A stretch of DNA of 64,000 bases from Paenibacillus sp. (lineage in GTDB: Bacteria > Bacillota > Bacilli > Paenibacillales > YIM-B00363). Location of the stretch: positions 62,001-126,000 of the forward strand of contig NZ_JAPSKE010000015.1 of the NCBI RefSeq assembly GCF_031177825.1, given 5' to 3'. Position numbers and translations under genes: made by a program. The notes beneath the pieces were generated by a model. The model was not told the DNA's origin. It saw nothing but the letters and a program-made list of their open reading frames with translations, and made no database searches. How positions within the stretch are numbered: the first letter of the stretch is position 1; every line of letters begins with the position of its first letter. Shown piece after piece: positions 25,461-34,935 of this stretch.

Positions 25461-26576
25461 TTACTTTCGCTGATCGATCGGCACGACCTTCTGGTCCGTC
25501 GGGCCGACGTACTCGGCGCGCGGACGAATGAGACGGTTGTTCTCGTATTGCTCGAGAATGTGCGCCGTCCAGCCCGATACGCGGGATATCGCGAAGATCG
25601 GCGTGAACAAGTCGCGCGGAATTTCGAGCGCGGTGTACACGGACGCGGAGTAGAAGTCGACGTTCGGCTTCAGGCCCTTCTGCCCCGTGACGATATCTTC
25701 GATTTGAATCGACATTTCGTACCACTTCATGTCGCCCGTCAGCTTGCCGAGCTCGCGGGACATCTTCTGAAGATGCTTCGCGCGCGGATCGCCGTTCTTA
25801 TAGACGCGATGACCGAAGCCCATGATTTTCTCTTTCTTGTCCAGCTTGTCCTGAACGTAAGCCTCTACGTTATCCATGCTGCCGATGTCTTCGAGCATCG
25901 CCATGACGGCTTCGTTCGCGCCGCCGTGCAGCGGCCCGCGAAGCGCGCCGATCGCCGACGTCACGCCGGAGTACATGTCGGACAACGTCGCGACCGTGAC
26001 GCGCGCCGCGAACGTCGATGCGTTCAGCTCGTGGTCCGCGTGAAGGACGAGCGCCTTGTCGAGCGCTTCGATCGCGACCGCGTCCGGCTCTTTGCCGGTC
26101 AGCATATACAAGAAGTTCTCCGCGACCTTCGCTCCCGCCTTCGGGGCGATCGGCTCGAGGCCTTGGCGAACGCGGGCGAACGCCGCGACGATCGTCGGCA
26201 GCTTCGCCTGCAGGCGAATCGCGATGCGCTTGTTCGTGTCGATGTCGAAAGCGTGCGCTTCGGCGTCGAACAGGGCGAGCGCCGATACCGCCGAACGGAG
26301 CGCCGCCATCGAGTTCGCTTCCTTCGGGAAGCTGCGCAGCAAGTCGACGACTTGTTGCGGGATCGAAGCGTTGTCGCTAAGGTCTTTCAATAAGCCGTTT
26401 AATTCCTCGCGGTTCGGCAGTTTGCCGTTCCAGAGCAAGTATACGACTTCTTCGTAGCTGGCGTTCTCCGCCAGGTCGTCGATATCGTAACCGCGGTACG
26501 TGAGGACGCCGTCTATGATGGAACTGACCGAGGATGTCGTTGCGACGATGCCTTCGAGCCCTTTGGTGACCGTCAT
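25461..26576 (-). CDS. citZ: Citrate synthase II
   Basis: Condenses oxaloacetate and acetyl-CoA to citrate. 371 residues, the short type-II Gram-positive form. Motifs: HADHELNASTFAARV, GPLHGGANEAVM (catalytic His), GFGHRVYKNGDPRAK (catalytic His), NVDFYSASVY (catalytic Asp). ATG 26576 follows AAAGGAG at a normal distance. First gene of the citZ-icd-mdh series, as in Bacillus. Its upstream region holds a CcpC-type ATAA-N7-TTAT dyad, which predicts repression by CcpC and induction by citrate. Confidence 0.97.
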   Translation of the reverse strand: MTVTKGLEGIVATTSSVSSIIDGVLTYRGYDIDDLAENASYEEVVYLLWNGKLPNREELNGLLKDLSDNASIPQQVVDLLRSFPKEANSMAALRSAVSALALFDAEAHAFDIDTNKRIAIRLQAKLPTIVAAFARVRQGLEPIAPKAGAKVAENFLYMLTGKEPDAVAIEALDKALVLHADHELNASTFAARVTVATLSDMYSGVTSAIGALRGPLHGGANEAVMAMLEDIGSMDNVEAYVQDKLDKKEKIMGFGHRVYKNGDPRAKHLQKMSRELGKLTGDMKWYEMSIQIEDIVTGQKGLKPNVDFYSASVYTALEIPRDLFTPIFAISRVSGWTAHILEQYENNRLIRPRAEYVGPTDQKVVPIDQRK

Positions 26577-26674
26577 GGGTTACACGCTCCTTTTTCCGTA
26601 AAGATCATGATTACTATTGCAGCATCTTATTTCCATGATACCGGACTTGATGCCAGAAGGAAACAAAATACGGC

Positions 26675-26700
26675 ATAAAACTTCATTATCACGATCATAA
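26675..26700 (-). promoter_or_regulatory. CcpC-type operator upstream of citZ
   Basis: ATAA-N7-TTAT (26675-26689) is the CcpC recognition dyad, about 100 bp upstream of the citZ start, with a further ATAA half site at 26697-26700. Known CcpC targets (citB, citZ) carry one dyad and one half site. Confidence 0.6.
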
Positions 26701-26740
26701 AGCATTTTTCGCGAACATTTCCTTCCCGCGCAAACTCGGT

Positions 26741-26746
26741 TACAAT
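26741..26746 (+). promoter_or_regulatory. Candidate -10 (TACAAT) of the ppx promoter
   Basis: TACAAT at 51 bp before the ppx ATG. The element at 17-bp spacing (TTTCCT) is a poor -35. Confidence 0.35.
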
Positions 26747-26796
26747 ATTGCTAATGTTTGCTCCGCCGCACACGAAATTCGAGGAGGATGGCGCTC

Positions 26797-28317
26797 ATGG
26801 AACGCATTGGCATCATCGACATCGGCTCCAACTCGATCCGCCTGGTCGTCTACGAATGCACGGCGTCTGGCGCGTACCGCGTCATCGACGAAACGAAAGA
26901 ATCCGCTCGCCTCAGCGAACGGTTGGATAAGGACGGCCGCATCGCGGAGAGCGATATGCAATACATTACCGACACGCTTCGACGGTTCCAGCTGCTGTGC
27001 GAGCACCATGGCGCTTCTCGCATTCGCGCCGTCGCAACCGCCGCCGTGCGCAACTCCCCCGACAGCGCGAGAATCGCTCGCGAGCTGACGGAACGGACGG
27101 GCCTCGCCGTCGAGGTGCTCTCGGGCGCCGAGGAAGCGCGGCTCGGCTTCATCGGCATGATCAACGCCATCGACATCAAGGACGGCTTCGTCATCGACAT
27201 CGGCGGCGGTAGCACGGAAGTGCTGTTGTTCCGGGACCGCGCCGTCTTGAAGAGCGTCTCGTTCCCGTTCGGCGCCGTCAATACGATGAAGCGGTTCGGG
27301 AAGAACGGCGACATCGACGAAGCCGCCGCCCAGGCCATCGTACGGACGGTCGAGGACGCGGCTCGGGACGAGCCGTGGATCGCCTCGGCGCCGGGCTTGC
27401 CGCTCGTCGGTCTCGGCGGCACGATCCGTTCGTTATGTAAAGTCGATCAGCGCGATCGCAAGTACTCGCTTCCGATCACCCATCATTACCAGATGACCGA
27501 GGAATCCGTGGACGAATGGCTGTCGCGGCTCGCCGGCGCGAAGCTCGAGCAGCGCAAGCGGATAGAAGGACTTTCCAAAGACCGCGCGGACATTATTGTA
27601 CCCGGCCTGCTGATTCTCCATACCCTGTTCCGCTTATGCGGAGCATCGCACTACGTGATCAGCGGTTCGGGGCTTCGCGACGGCGTCTTCTTCGAGACGT
27701 TCCGTCCGGAGGCGCCGCAGTTCACCGACGTGCTGGAGCACAGCGTGCACAATCTGCTCGCCCTGCACCCTTCCGTCTCGCTGAAGCATGTGGTGCATGT
27801 GGAGCGGCTCGCGATGAAGCTGTTCGCGGACTTGACCGAGGAACACGGCTACGGCGCGCGGGTCGGCACGTATCTGCACGTCGCCGCTCTCTTGTACCGC
27901 ATCGGCATCTCGATCAATTACTATAACTACTACAAGCACACCTACTACTTGATGGCCCACTCGCGCGTGAACGGCTTGACGCATCGCGAGATTCTGTTAT
28001 GCGCCTTGATCGCGTCGTTCAAGAGCGAAAAGCGTCTGAAGCCGTTGTTCGCGGCGCATCGCGACCTGCTCGCCGAAACCGACTTCGGCTTGATCGTCCG
28101 GCTCGGCGCGCTGCTGCAGGTCGCCGTCGCGCTCGATCGCAGCGGGACGCAGCCGATCGCGACGCTTTCCGCCCGGGCGATCGGGCGGGAGCTGCGCCTC
28201 GTCGTGAAGCCGCGACGCGCGTGGGACATCGAGCGGCGCGAGCTGCAGTCGCTGACGAAGGACTTCGGCAAGTCGTGGGGCCTCACTCTGCAAATCGTCG
28301 AATCCCCGTCTCCATAA
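26797..28317 (+). CDS. ppx: Exopolyphosphatase
   Basis: Ppx/GppA family, 506 residues, hydrolyses terminal phosphate from polyphosphate (or guanosine pentaphosphate). Phosphate-binding loop DIGSNSIRLVVYE at residue about 6, second loop IDIGGGSTEV at about 140, and a C-terminal HD-like region (about 320-500; HVAALLYRIGISINYYNYYKHTYYL). ATG 26797 is chosen over ATG 26788: the GGAGG at 26783-26787 abuts the earlier ATG but is correctly spaced from 26797. Convergent with a VOC gene, with which it shares its last 35 bp, and near ppk, which suggests polyphosphate turnover as a local theme. Confidence 0.93.
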   Translation: MERIGIIDIGSNSIRLVVYECTASGAYRVIDETKESARLSERLDKDGRIAESDMQYITDTLRRFQLLCEHHGASRIRAVATAAVRNSPDSARIARELTERTGLAVEVLSGAEEARLGFIGMINAIDIKDGFVIDIGGGSTEVLLFRDRAVLKSVSFPFGAVNTMKRFGKNGDIDEAAAQAIVRTVEDAARDEPWIASAPGLPLVGLGGTIRSLCKVDQRDRKYSLPITHHYQMTEESVDEWLSRLAGAKLEQRKRIEGLSKDRADIIVPGLLILHTLFRLCGASHYVISGSGLRDGVFFETFRPEAPQFTDVLEHSVHNLLALHPSVSLKHVVHVERLAMKLFADLTEEHGYGARVGTYLHVAALLYRIGISINYYNYYKHTYYLMAHSRVNGLTHREILLCALIASFKSEKRLKPLFAAHRDLLAETDFGLIVRLGALLQVAVALDRSGTQPIATLSARAIGRELRLVVKPRRAWDIERRELQSLTKDFGKSWGLTLQIVESPSP

Positions 28318-28684
28318 ACTCCAACCGGTTCCCGAAGGGGTCGTTCGCGAAGAAGCGGACGACCCCTTCGCCCGCTCTGGCGTCGTCGTCGATCGTCGCG
28401 ACGCAGCTCTTCGCGAGATGCTCGCGCAGCGCGTCGATCCCGGCGACCGCGAACGCAGGGTGCGCCTTCGCGGCCGGGACGAAATCCGCCTGCACCCCGA
28501 TATGGACTTGATGTCTTCCGCATTGAAACCAGACGCCGCCGCGCCCCTTGAGCGCTTCGGGCTTCGGCAGCTCGGTCCAACCCAGGATGCCGGAGAAGAA
28601 CGAACGCGCGGCTTCCTCGCATCCCGCCGGCGCGGCCAACTGGATATGGTCGATGCCCTCGAAGGAAAATGTCACGTGGGCCAC
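28283..28684 (-). CDS. VOC-family glyoxalase/dioxygenase-like protein
   Basis: A 133-residue single-domain vicinal-oxygen-chelate protein with the paired beta-alpha-beta-beta-beta fold: GIDHIQLAAPAGCEEAARSFFSGILGW (first half) and VVRFFANDPFGNRLEFM (second half). Conserved metal-site candidates are H in DHIQL, H in HQVHIGV and E in RLEFME. Members include glyoxalase I, fosfomycin resistance and extradiol dioxygenase enzymes; the substrate is unknown. Its 3' end overlaps the ppx 3' end by 35 bp. Upstream sequence contains a GAGGTGG ribosome site. Confidence 0.85.
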   Translation of the reverse strand: MAHVTFSFEGIDHIQLAAPAGCEEAARSFFSGILGWTELPKPEALKGRGGVWFQCGRHQVHIGVQADFVPAAKAHPAFAVAGIDALREHLAKSCVATIDDDARAGEGVVRFFANDPFGNRLEFMETGIRRFAE

Positions 28685-28775
28685 CTCCTCGTTTCATGTA
28701 GCGAAACATCGTTTCATAAATTATACCACATTTTTCCCGATTGCAACATCGCAGACAGCCCCGCCGATTTCGCGC

Positions 28776-28870
28776 CTCAGTTTGGGCCTACGTTATGCTC
28801 AATTTGAGCTCATCCTGCTCGACTACTCAAAATTTGATACCATTTCGCTTAACCGCTCAAAATTCGACGC
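28776..28870. repeat. Degenerate tandem CTCAAaaTTTGA-type repeats
   Basis: Four related blocks beginning CTCA begin near 28776 (CTCAGTTTGGGC), 28798 (CTCAATTTGAGC), 28826 (CTCAAAATTTGAT) and 28856 (CTCAAAATTCGAC), with a period of 22 to 30 bp, in the gap between the VOC gene and ppk. They look like a short interspersed repeat of the type often seen in Paenibacillus intergenic regions. Confidence 0.5.
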
Positions 28871-28906
28871 GATCGCGATCGCTGCCGACACGTTCGCCGA
28901 AACGCA

Positions 28907-28937
28907 GAAAACCCGCTCGGCTTCGGACCGAGCGGGT
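28907..28937 (-). terminator. Intrinsic terminator after ppk
   Basis: Perfect 10-bp stem ACCCGCTCGG / CCGAGCGGGT with a 7-nt loop, followed by TTTTCTGCGTTT on the minus strand. Confidence 0.85.
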
Positions 28938-28953
28938 TCCCCATCGAAACAAC

Positions 28954-31050
28954 CTACCGCACCTTCCACTTCTCGATCTTCAGCGCCTCGAACTGGCTCC
29001 GCAGCGGCGCGCCGCCGCCCTTCACCCTCGCATACGCGCCGTTCGGGAGCAGCTCCCGCGCCTTGACGTTGTCCCGGAGCGCCAGCTCCAGCAGATGAAT
29101 CAAGCTTTGCCGGATTTTTCGGTCGAACACCGGGCACATCAGCTCGATCCGGCGCGTCAAGTTGCGAGTCATCCAATCCGCGCTGGCGATGTACACCTCG
29201 GGGTCGCCTCCGTTTTCGAAATAAAACACCCGCGAATGCTCGAGGAACCGGTCCACGATCGAGATGACGCGCACGTTCTGCGACAGCCCCGGCACGCCGG
29301 GACGTAAGCTGCAGACGCCGCGCACGATCAAGTCGATCTTCACGCCCGCCTGGCTCGCCTCGTACAGTTCGTCGATGATCTCCTGATGCGACAGCGAATT
29401 GATCTTCGCGATCATGCGAGCCGGCTTCCCCGCGCGGGCGTTGTCCGCCTCCCGGCGGATGAGCCGGAACAGCTGATCGCGCAGCCCGTTCGGCGCCACG
29501 CTGAGCGCCTTCCAATCCCGCGGAGCCGAGTAGCCGGTCATCTCGTTGAACAACGCCGACGCGTCCTCGCCGATGACGGCATGGCTCGTGAACAAGCCGA
29601 CGTCCGTATACAGCTTCGCGGTCGCGTCGTTATAGTTGCCGGTGCCGACATGAACGTACCGGCGCAAGCCGCTCGACTCCTGCCGAACGACGAGCAGCAG
29701 CTTCGCGTGCGTCTTCAGTCCGACGAGGCCGTAGACGACGTGACAGCCCGACTGCTCGAGCCGGCGCGCCCATGCGATGTTCCGCTCCTCGTCGAACCGC
29801 GCCTTCAGCTCGACGACGACCGTCACCTGCTTCCCCGCCTCGGCCGCCTGCGCCAGCGACTGCACGAGCAGCGAGTTGCCGCTCACCCGATACAGCGTCA
29901 TCTTGATCGCCAGCACCTTCGGATCGTGCGCCGCCTGCGAGACGAAGTCGGTGACGGTGTCGAACGACTCGTACGGGTGATGCACGAGCACGTCCTGCTT
30001 CGTGAACGCCGCGAACAGATCGCCGCCCGCCTTGCCCTCCTCGTCGACGAGCTCCTTCGGATAGGCGGGCTTCACCGGCGGATACCGCAGTCCGTCGTAC
30101 CCCGGCAGCGTCGCCGCGAATTTCATCAAGTACGTCAGATCGAGCGGTCCGTCGTATACGAAGACGTGATCGTCGACTTCGAATTCTTCTTGCAGCATCT
30201 CGAGCGCGTACGGGTGCATGCCCTTCTCGATTTCAAGCCGGACGGGGGAACCCCAGCGGCGTTTGCGGAGCTCCTTTTCGATTTCCTCGAGCAAGTCCTC
30301 CGCGCCTTCCTCGTTGAGCGTCATATCCGCATTGCGCGTCAGACGGAACGAATGGACGGCGATCGGCACGTACCCCGTAAACAGCGAATGAATATGCCGC
30401 TTGATGATCGTCTCCATGAGGATGAATTCGAGCTTCTTGCTGTTTTGCCGGCGGGGCAGCTGCACCGTCCGCTGCAAGATCGAAGGCACTTGCACGATCG
30501 CGAAATACGGCTCCTCGTCGGTGTCGCCGTCGCGCCGCAGCACGACCGCGAGGTACACGCCGAGCGTATGCACCAACGGGAACGGACGGCTCTGATCGAC
30601 CGCCATCGGCGTCAATACCGGAAACACGATGTCGTGATAAAACTGATCCATCGCCGCGCGCTGCGTCGCGTTCAAGTCGTCGTACTCCGAGACGTAGCAG
30701 ATGCCCTCCTTCGCAAGCAGCCGCATAAGCTCCCGGTACGTCTTATATTGATCGTGCACGAGCTCGCCCGTGCGCTTCATGATGCGCTTGACGAGGCCGG
30801 AAGGCGTATAGCCGGAGAAATCCTTTTTCTGATACCCCGCCTTGATCTGATCGATCATGCCCGCGACCCGCACGCTCACGAATTCGTCGAAATTCGACGA
30901 GACGATCGACAGAAATTTCACCCGCTCCAGCAGCGGCGTATCCGGGTCCTGCGCTTCTTCCAGCACTCTTCGATTGAATTGCAGCCAGCTTAAGTCGCGA
31001 TTGACGTAGCGATTGCTTACATCTCTAGCCGCATGGTCTTTCTTGGTCAC
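28954..31050 (-). CDS. ppk1: Polyphosphate kinase 1
   Basis: Makes polyphosphate from ATP, reversibly; a peripheral membrane enzyme of about 698 residues. N-terminal SWLQFNRRVLEEA, catalytic autophosphorylated His in GLKTHAKLLLVV, second His in FLEHSRVFYFENG, phosphate-binding arginines in ARFDEERNIAWARRLE and GTGNYNDATAKLYTD. The start is GTG 31050 (GGAGGG 9 nt upstream); ATG 31089 with GGGAGAAG upstream is an equally respectable alternative that adds 13 residues. Nearby ppx (convergent) suggests coordinated synthesis and breakdown. The end is marked by a strong terminator. Confidence 0.95.
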   Translation of the reverse strand: MTKKDHAARDVSNRYVNRDLSWLQFNRRVLEEAQDPDTPLLERVKFLSIVSSNFDEFVSVRVAGMIDQIKAGYQKKDFSGYTPSGLVKRIMKRTGELVHDQYKTYRELMRLLAKEGICYVSEYDDLNATQRAAMDQFYHDIVFPVLTPMAVDQSRPFPLVHTLGVYLAVVLRRDGDTDEEPYFAIVQVPSILQRTVQLPRRQNSKKLEFILMETIIKRHIHSLFTGYVPIAVHSFRLTRNADMTLNEEGAEDLLEEIEKELRKRRWGSPVRLEIEKGMHPYALEMLQEEFEVDDHVFVYDGPLDLTYLMKFAATLPGYDGLRYPPVKPAYPKELVDEEGKAGGDLFAAFTKQDVLVHHPYESFDTVTDFVSQAAHDPKVLAIKMTLYRVSGNSLLVQSLAQAAEAGKQVTVVVELKARFDEERNIAWARRLEQSGCHVVYGLVGLKTHAKLLLVVRQESSGLRRYVHVGTGNYNDATAKLYTDVGLFTSHAVIGEDASALFNEMTGYSAPRDWKALSVAPNGLRDQLFRLIRREADNARAGKPARMIAKINSLSHQEIIDELYEASQAGVKIDLIVRGVCSLRPGVPGLSQNVRVISIVDRFLEHSRVFYFENGGDPEVYIASADWMTRNLTRRIELMCPVFDRKIRQSLIHLLELALRDNVKARELLPNGAYARVKGGGAPLRSQFEALKIEKWKVR

Positions 31051-31140
31051 GCCGTACCACCCTCCGCGCCGAATCCTGTTCACCTTCATCGTACCGCTTC
31101 TCCCGGCTCCAATCATGTTAAGGTTTTGTAAAGACGCGAA

Positions 31141-31530
31141 TTATCGGTAGAATCGCAGCTCGCCCCGGTCGATTTTCCGCTTGATGAACTTCAAGAGCGC
31201 ACTTTTGAAAATGAACCTCGTCCCCGGAAACACCAACACGATCCCGACCGCGTCGGTTAGGAACCCGGGGGTCAGCATTAGCAAGCCGCCGGCGAAAATG
31301 CAAATGCCGTCCAGAATCGACGACGTCGGAACGATTCCGCGCGACAGCTCCACTCTCGCGTATTCGAGCACGCGCCGGCCTTCCCGCTTCGCGAGGTACG
31401 CGCCGGCGAAGCCCATGATCACGATCAAAGCGAACGTCTGCCAGCCGCCGATCAAGCGCCCCGTCTCGAGCAAAATCCAAATCTCGAGCGCGGGTATGAG
31501 CACCATCAGGAGCACCATCCATCGGAACAT
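31141..31530 (-). CDS. fxsA: FxsA-family membrane protein
   Basis: A 129-residue membrane protein of the FxsA/YtzA family, with four hydrophobic segments: MFRWMVLLMVLIPALEIWIL, QTFALIVIMGFAGAYLAKREGRR, ILDGICIFAGGLLMLTPGFLTDAVGIVL and a short last one before the basic tail FIKRKIDR. The LMLTPGFLTD motif is the family hallmark. Function is poorly known (suppressor of F exclusion of phage T7 in Escherichia coli). It starts 3 bp after the upstream thioesterase stop; the same fxsA position downstream of pyk occurs in B. subtilis (ytzA). Confidence 0.9.
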   Translation of the reverse strand: MFRWMVLLMVLIPALEIWILLETGRLIGGWQTFALIVIMGFAGAYLAKREGRRVLEYARVELSRGIVPTSSILDGICIFAGGLLMLTPGFLTDAVGIVLVFPGTRFIFKSALLKFIKRKIDRGELRFYR

Positions 31531-31533
31531 CGG

Positions 31534-31962
31534 CTATTCCCTCCTCTCGGCGGCTCGGGACAACGCCTCGTAGACGTCCGGCGCCGCCTTGGACAGCCGC
31601 ACCGGTTTCCACTCGCGATCGACCCATACATGCATGGACGTTCCCGTCACGAGGAGACGATCCGGTTCGTCCGCGAGAGTGATTTCGTATTCGAACGTCA
31701 GGCGCACCGGCCCCAGCTCCTTGATTCTGCACCGGACGACGACCTCGTCGTCGTAGCGCGCAGGGTGCTTATATTGAATCGCAAGATCGACGACCGGCAG
31801 CAGCAGCCCCCGCTCCTCGATCGCGCGGTACGCGTAGCCGTGCGCCCGCGTCCAGTCGGTGCGCGCGATCTCGAACCATGTTACGTAATTGCCGTGGTAG
31901 ACGACGCCCATCGCGTCCGTCTCCTGATATCGCACCCGGACCGTCACCGCATGCCAGGACAT
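31534..31962 (-). CDS. Acyl-CoA thioesterase (4HBT, YbgC/FadM type)
   Basis: Hot-dog-fold thioesterase, 142 residues. Motif VRYQETDAMGVVYHGNYVTWFE contains the catalytic Asp/His region of the 4-hydroxybenzoyl-CoA thioesterase class (YbgC/FadM). It probably hydrolyses acyl-CoA or acyl-ACP esters; the exact substrate is unknown. ATG 31962 is chosen: GAGGGGAG lies 6 nt upstream, and an upstream start lacks a ribosome site. Overlapping operon with fxsA (3-bp gap), behind the pyruvate kinase terminator. Confidence 0.88.
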   Translation of the reverse strand: MSWHAVTVRVRYQETDAMGVVYHGNYVTWFEIARTDWTRAHGYAYRAIEERGLLLPVVDLAIQYKHPARYDDEVVVRCRIKELGPVRLTFEYEITLADEPDRLLVTGTSMHVWVDREWKPVRLSKAAPDVYEALSRAAERRE

Positions 31963-31998
31963 GCTTCGCTCCCCTCTCTTCTTCGCCGACGACGACAA

Positions 31999-32022
31999 GG
32001 GCGGCGCCGGACGGCGCCGCCC
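31999..32022 (-). terminator. Hairpin after pyk
   Basis: Perfect 10-bp stem GGGCGGCGCC / GGCGCCGCCC with a four-base loop. It is followed by TTGTC rather than a long T run, so it may be a weak terminator. Confidence 0.6.
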
Positions 32023-32052
32023 GAGCAGCGTGCTTGTAAGTCGGTTATTCTT

Positions 32053-33807
32053 TTATAATACGTTCGACTTGCCGGAATAAATGACTCCGAGTTCCGCGTA
32101 TACGGATACTTCCGCGCCTTCCTGCAAGAGGGTCGTCGCGTCTTTCACGCCGACGATGACCGGCTTGCCGAGGCTGAGCGCCACGACCGCCGCATGCGAC
32201 GTGATGCCGCCGGATTCCGTAATGACCGCGGACGCGCGTTCGAACGCCGGCACATAGTCCTTATCGGTCGAGATCGTCACGAGAATGTCGCCCGTTTGCG
32301 TCTTCTCGAGCGCTTCCTTCGCGCTCTTCGCGACGACGACCTTGCCGCTCGCGCTCTGCGTGCCGATGCCTTGACCCTTGGCGATCATCTGGCCGATCTG
32401 ATGGATCTTGATCAGGTTCGTCGCGCCCGAGCGGCCGACCGGCACGCCCGCCGTAATGACGACGAGATCGCCGAGATTGACAAGGCCGCCGCGCTGCGCC
32501 GCCGATACCGACATGTCGAACAGCTCGTCCGTATTCGCGGCTTCCTCGCCCTTCACCGGGAACACGCCGAACACGAGGTTGAGGCGGCGCATGACGGACT
32601 CGTCCGGCGTGACCGCGATGATCGGCGCCTTCGGACGGTACTTCGACACCATGCGCGCCGTGTAGCCCGTCTCGGTCGGCGTAATGATCGCCTTCGCGTC
32701 GAGGTCGAGCGCCGAGTTGGCGACCGCCTGCGAGATCGCTTCCGTCACGCTCGTCTGCTGCGCGTTCGCTTGGCGAAGGAAAATTTCGCGGTATTCGAGC
32801 GCGGATTCCGCCCGCTCGGCGATGCGCGCCATCGTCTGCACCGACTCGACCGGATATTTGCCCGCCGCCGTCTCGCCGGATAGCATCGTCGCGTCCGTGC
32901 CGTCGAAGATCGCGTTCGCCACGTCGCTCGCTTCCGCGCGCGTCGGGCGCGGCATGCGCTGCATCGAGTCGAGCATCTGCGTCGCCGTAATGACCGGCTT
33001 GCCGGCGCGGTTGCACATCTCGATCATGCGCTTCTGCACGAGCGGCACTTCTTCCGCCGGAATTTCGACGCCGAGATCGCCGCGCGCGACCATCAGGCCG
33101 TCGGACACCTCGAGAATTTCGGCGAGGTTGTCCACGCCTTCTTGGTTTTCGATCTTGGAGATGATCTGGATATGCTGCGCGTTATGCTCCTCGAGAATGG
33201 CGCGAATTTCCATGACGTCGCTCGCCTTGCGGACGAACGATGCCGCGATGAAGTCGATGCCTTGCTGGATGCCGAAGCGGATGTCCGCCGCGTCCTTTTC
33301 CGTAATGCCCGGCAGGTTGATGCGCACGCCCGGTACATTGACGCCCTTGCGGCTCTTGATCGGACCGTTGTTCACGATGCGGCAGACGATGTCCGTGCCC
33401 TTGATCTCCTCGACGCGCAAGCCGATGAGGCCGTCGTCGATCAGGATCGTAGAGCCGACATGCACGTCCTGCGGCAGCTGGTTGTAGCTGACCGGGACGC
33501 GATTGCGGTCGCCTAAGATTTCTTCGGTCGTCAGCGTAATCGTCTCGCCTTGGACGAGCTCGATCGGCTCTTCCTTCAGCTTGCCGAGCCGGATTTCCGG
33601 GCCCTTCGTATCGAGCAGGATGGAGACCGTCTTGCCGAGCTCCTCGCGAACCTTCTTAATGTTCGTAATGCGTCCGCCGTGCTCCTCGAAATCTCCGTGC
33701 GAAAAGTTCAGCCGAGCGACGTTCATGCCGGCGAGCACCAGCTTCTTCAGGTTTTCCGGCGATTCCGATGCGGGGCCGATCGTACATACGATTTTTGTCT
33801 TGCGCAT
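32053..33807 (-). CDS. pyk: Pyruvate kinase with C-terminal PEP-utilizer domain
   Basis: Last step of glycolysis, PEP plus ADP to pyruvate plus ATP. 584 residues, the long Bacillus type. N-terminal [16 protein letters not shown], catalytic lysine region [28 protein letters not shown], and ATQMLDSM. The extra C-terminal domain (about 490-580) is the PEP-utilizer/phosphohistidine domain with [19 protein letters not shown]. Start ATG 33807 with a GGAGG site upstream. In B. subtilis pfkA precedes pyk at this place; here accA precedes pyk and no pfkA is found between them. Confidence 0.97.
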   Translation of the reverse strand: MRKTKIVCTIGPASESPENLKKLVLAGMNVARLNFSHGDFEEHGGRITNIKKVREELGKTVSILLDTKGPEIRLGKLKEEPIELVQGETITLTTEEILGDRNRVPVSYNQLPQDVHVGSTILIDDGLIGLRVEEIKGTDIVCRIVNNGPIKSRKGVNVPGVRINLPGITEKDAADIRFGIQQGIDFIAASFVRKASDVMEIRAILEEHNAQHIQIISKIENQEGVDNLAEILEVSDGLMVARGDLGVEIPAEEVPLVQKRMIEMCNRAGKPVITATQMLDSMQRMPRPTRAEASDVANAIFDGTDATMLSGETAAGKYPVESVQTMARIAERAESALEYREIFLRQANAQQTSVTEAISQAVANSALDLDAKAIITPTETGYTARMVSKYRPKAPIIAVTPDESVMRRLNLVFGVFPVKGEEAANTDELFDMSVSAAQRGGLVNLGDLVVITAGVPVGRSGATNLIKIHQIGQMIAKGQGIGTQSASGKVVVAKSAKEALEKTQTGDILVTISTDKDYVPAFERASAVITESGGITSHAAVVALSLGKPVIVGVKDATTLLQEGAEVSVYAELGVIYSGKSNVL

Positions 33808-33920
33808 GGTTTTTGCTCCTCCCTATTTACCAACACATACTGCTTTTATCTACAACGCCGGAAGGGTTGTCCCATCCGACGAATCGAACGTTCGTTTACT
33901 TCGCAACAATTCTAAACGCA

Positions 33921-33956
33921 CAAAGAACGCCGGGATGTGAGCTTCGTCACGCCGGC
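33921..33956 (-). terminator. Terminator after accA
   Basis: Stem CGCCGG / CCGGCG with inner GTGA / TCAC, then TTCTTTG on the minus strand, in the 165-bp gap between accA and pyk. Confidence 0.65.
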
Positions 33957-33972
33957 GATCCTTTGCTGCAGG

Positions 33973-34935
33973 TCAACGCGGGATATAAGTAAACTTTCCA
34001 ATTTTCCGGAATTTATGATATCGATCCTCGCGCAGCTGCTCCGGCGTCATCTTCCTAAGTTGTTCGAGATGTTCCCATACGGCTTGCTTGATGCTCGCCG
34101 CCTGCTCGGCCACGTCGCGATGCGCGCCGCCCTTCGGCTCGGGAACGACCGCCTCGACGATCTCGAGCTCGAGCATGTCCTTCGCCGTAATGCGCATCGC
34201 TTCCGCGGCTTGGTCCGCCTTGGTGGCGTCCTTCCACAGAATGGAAGCTGCGGCGTTCGGCGAGCTGACGGAATAGATGGCGTTCTCGAGCATGAGCACG
34301 CGGTTGCCGACGCCGAGCGCGAGCGCCCCGCCGCTGCCGCCTTCGCCGATGACGACGCAAATAATCGGCACGCCGAACTTCGCCATCTCCATAAGATTGC
34401 GCGCGATCGCTTCCGACTGATTGCGTTCCTCGGCGGCACCGCCCGGATACGCTCCAGGCGTATCGATGAACGTCACGATCGGACGGCCGAACTTGTCCGC
34501 CTGGCGCATGAGCCGAAGCGCCTTGCGGAACCCTTCCGGATGCGGCATGCCGAAGTGGCGCGCGATATTGTCTTTCGTGTCTTTGCCCTTCTGATGCCCG
34601 ACGACCGTCACCGGCACGCCGTTCAGCTTCGCGATGCCGCCGATGATCGCCAGATCGTCGGCATACATCCGATCGCCATGAAACTCTATGAAATCCGTGA
34701 AAATATGCTGGATGTAATCGACTGTCGTCGGCCGCATCGCGTGTCGCGCCAACTGCATGCGTTCCGCCGGTCTCATGTCCGTGTACAACTCCTGCTCGAG
34801 TTTGGAATAACGCTCCTCGAGTCTAGCGATTTCGTCCGTGAAGTCGATCCCGCGTTCGGCGCTGAACGCCTTCAACTCGTCGATCTTCTGGCGGAGCTCC
34901 ACCAAAGGTTTCTCGAAATTCATCTCACCCGGCAT
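33973..34935 (-). CDS. accA: Acetyl-CoA carboxylase carboxyltransferase alpha subunit
   Basis: Transfers carboxyl from biotin to acetyl-CoA (first step of fatty acid synthesis), 320 residues. The N-terminal [33 protein letters not shown] and the crotonase-fold segment [25 protein letters not shown] with [14 protein letters not shown] are diagnostic. ATG 34935 is chosen from the GGGGAGGT ribosome site 7 nt upstream; its first 11 bases overlap accD, so AccD and AccA are made in equal amounts. Biotin carboxylase and BCCP genes are not in the window. Confidence 0.96.
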   Translation of the reverse strand: MPGEMNFEKPLVELRQKIDELKAFSAERGIDFTDEIARLEERYSKLEQELYTDMRPAERMQLARHAMRPTTVDYIQHIFTDFIEFHGDRMYADDLAIIGGIAKLNGVPVTVVGHQKGKDTKDNIARHFGMPHPEGFRKALRLMRQADKFGRPIVTFIDTPGAYPGGAAEERNQSEAIARNLMEMAKFGVPIICVVIGEGGSGGALALGVGNRVLMLENAIYSVSSPNAAASILWKDATKADQAAEAMRITAKDMLELEIVEAVVPEPKGGAHRDVAEQAASIKQAVWEHLEQLRKMTPEQLREDRYHKFRKIGKFTYIPR

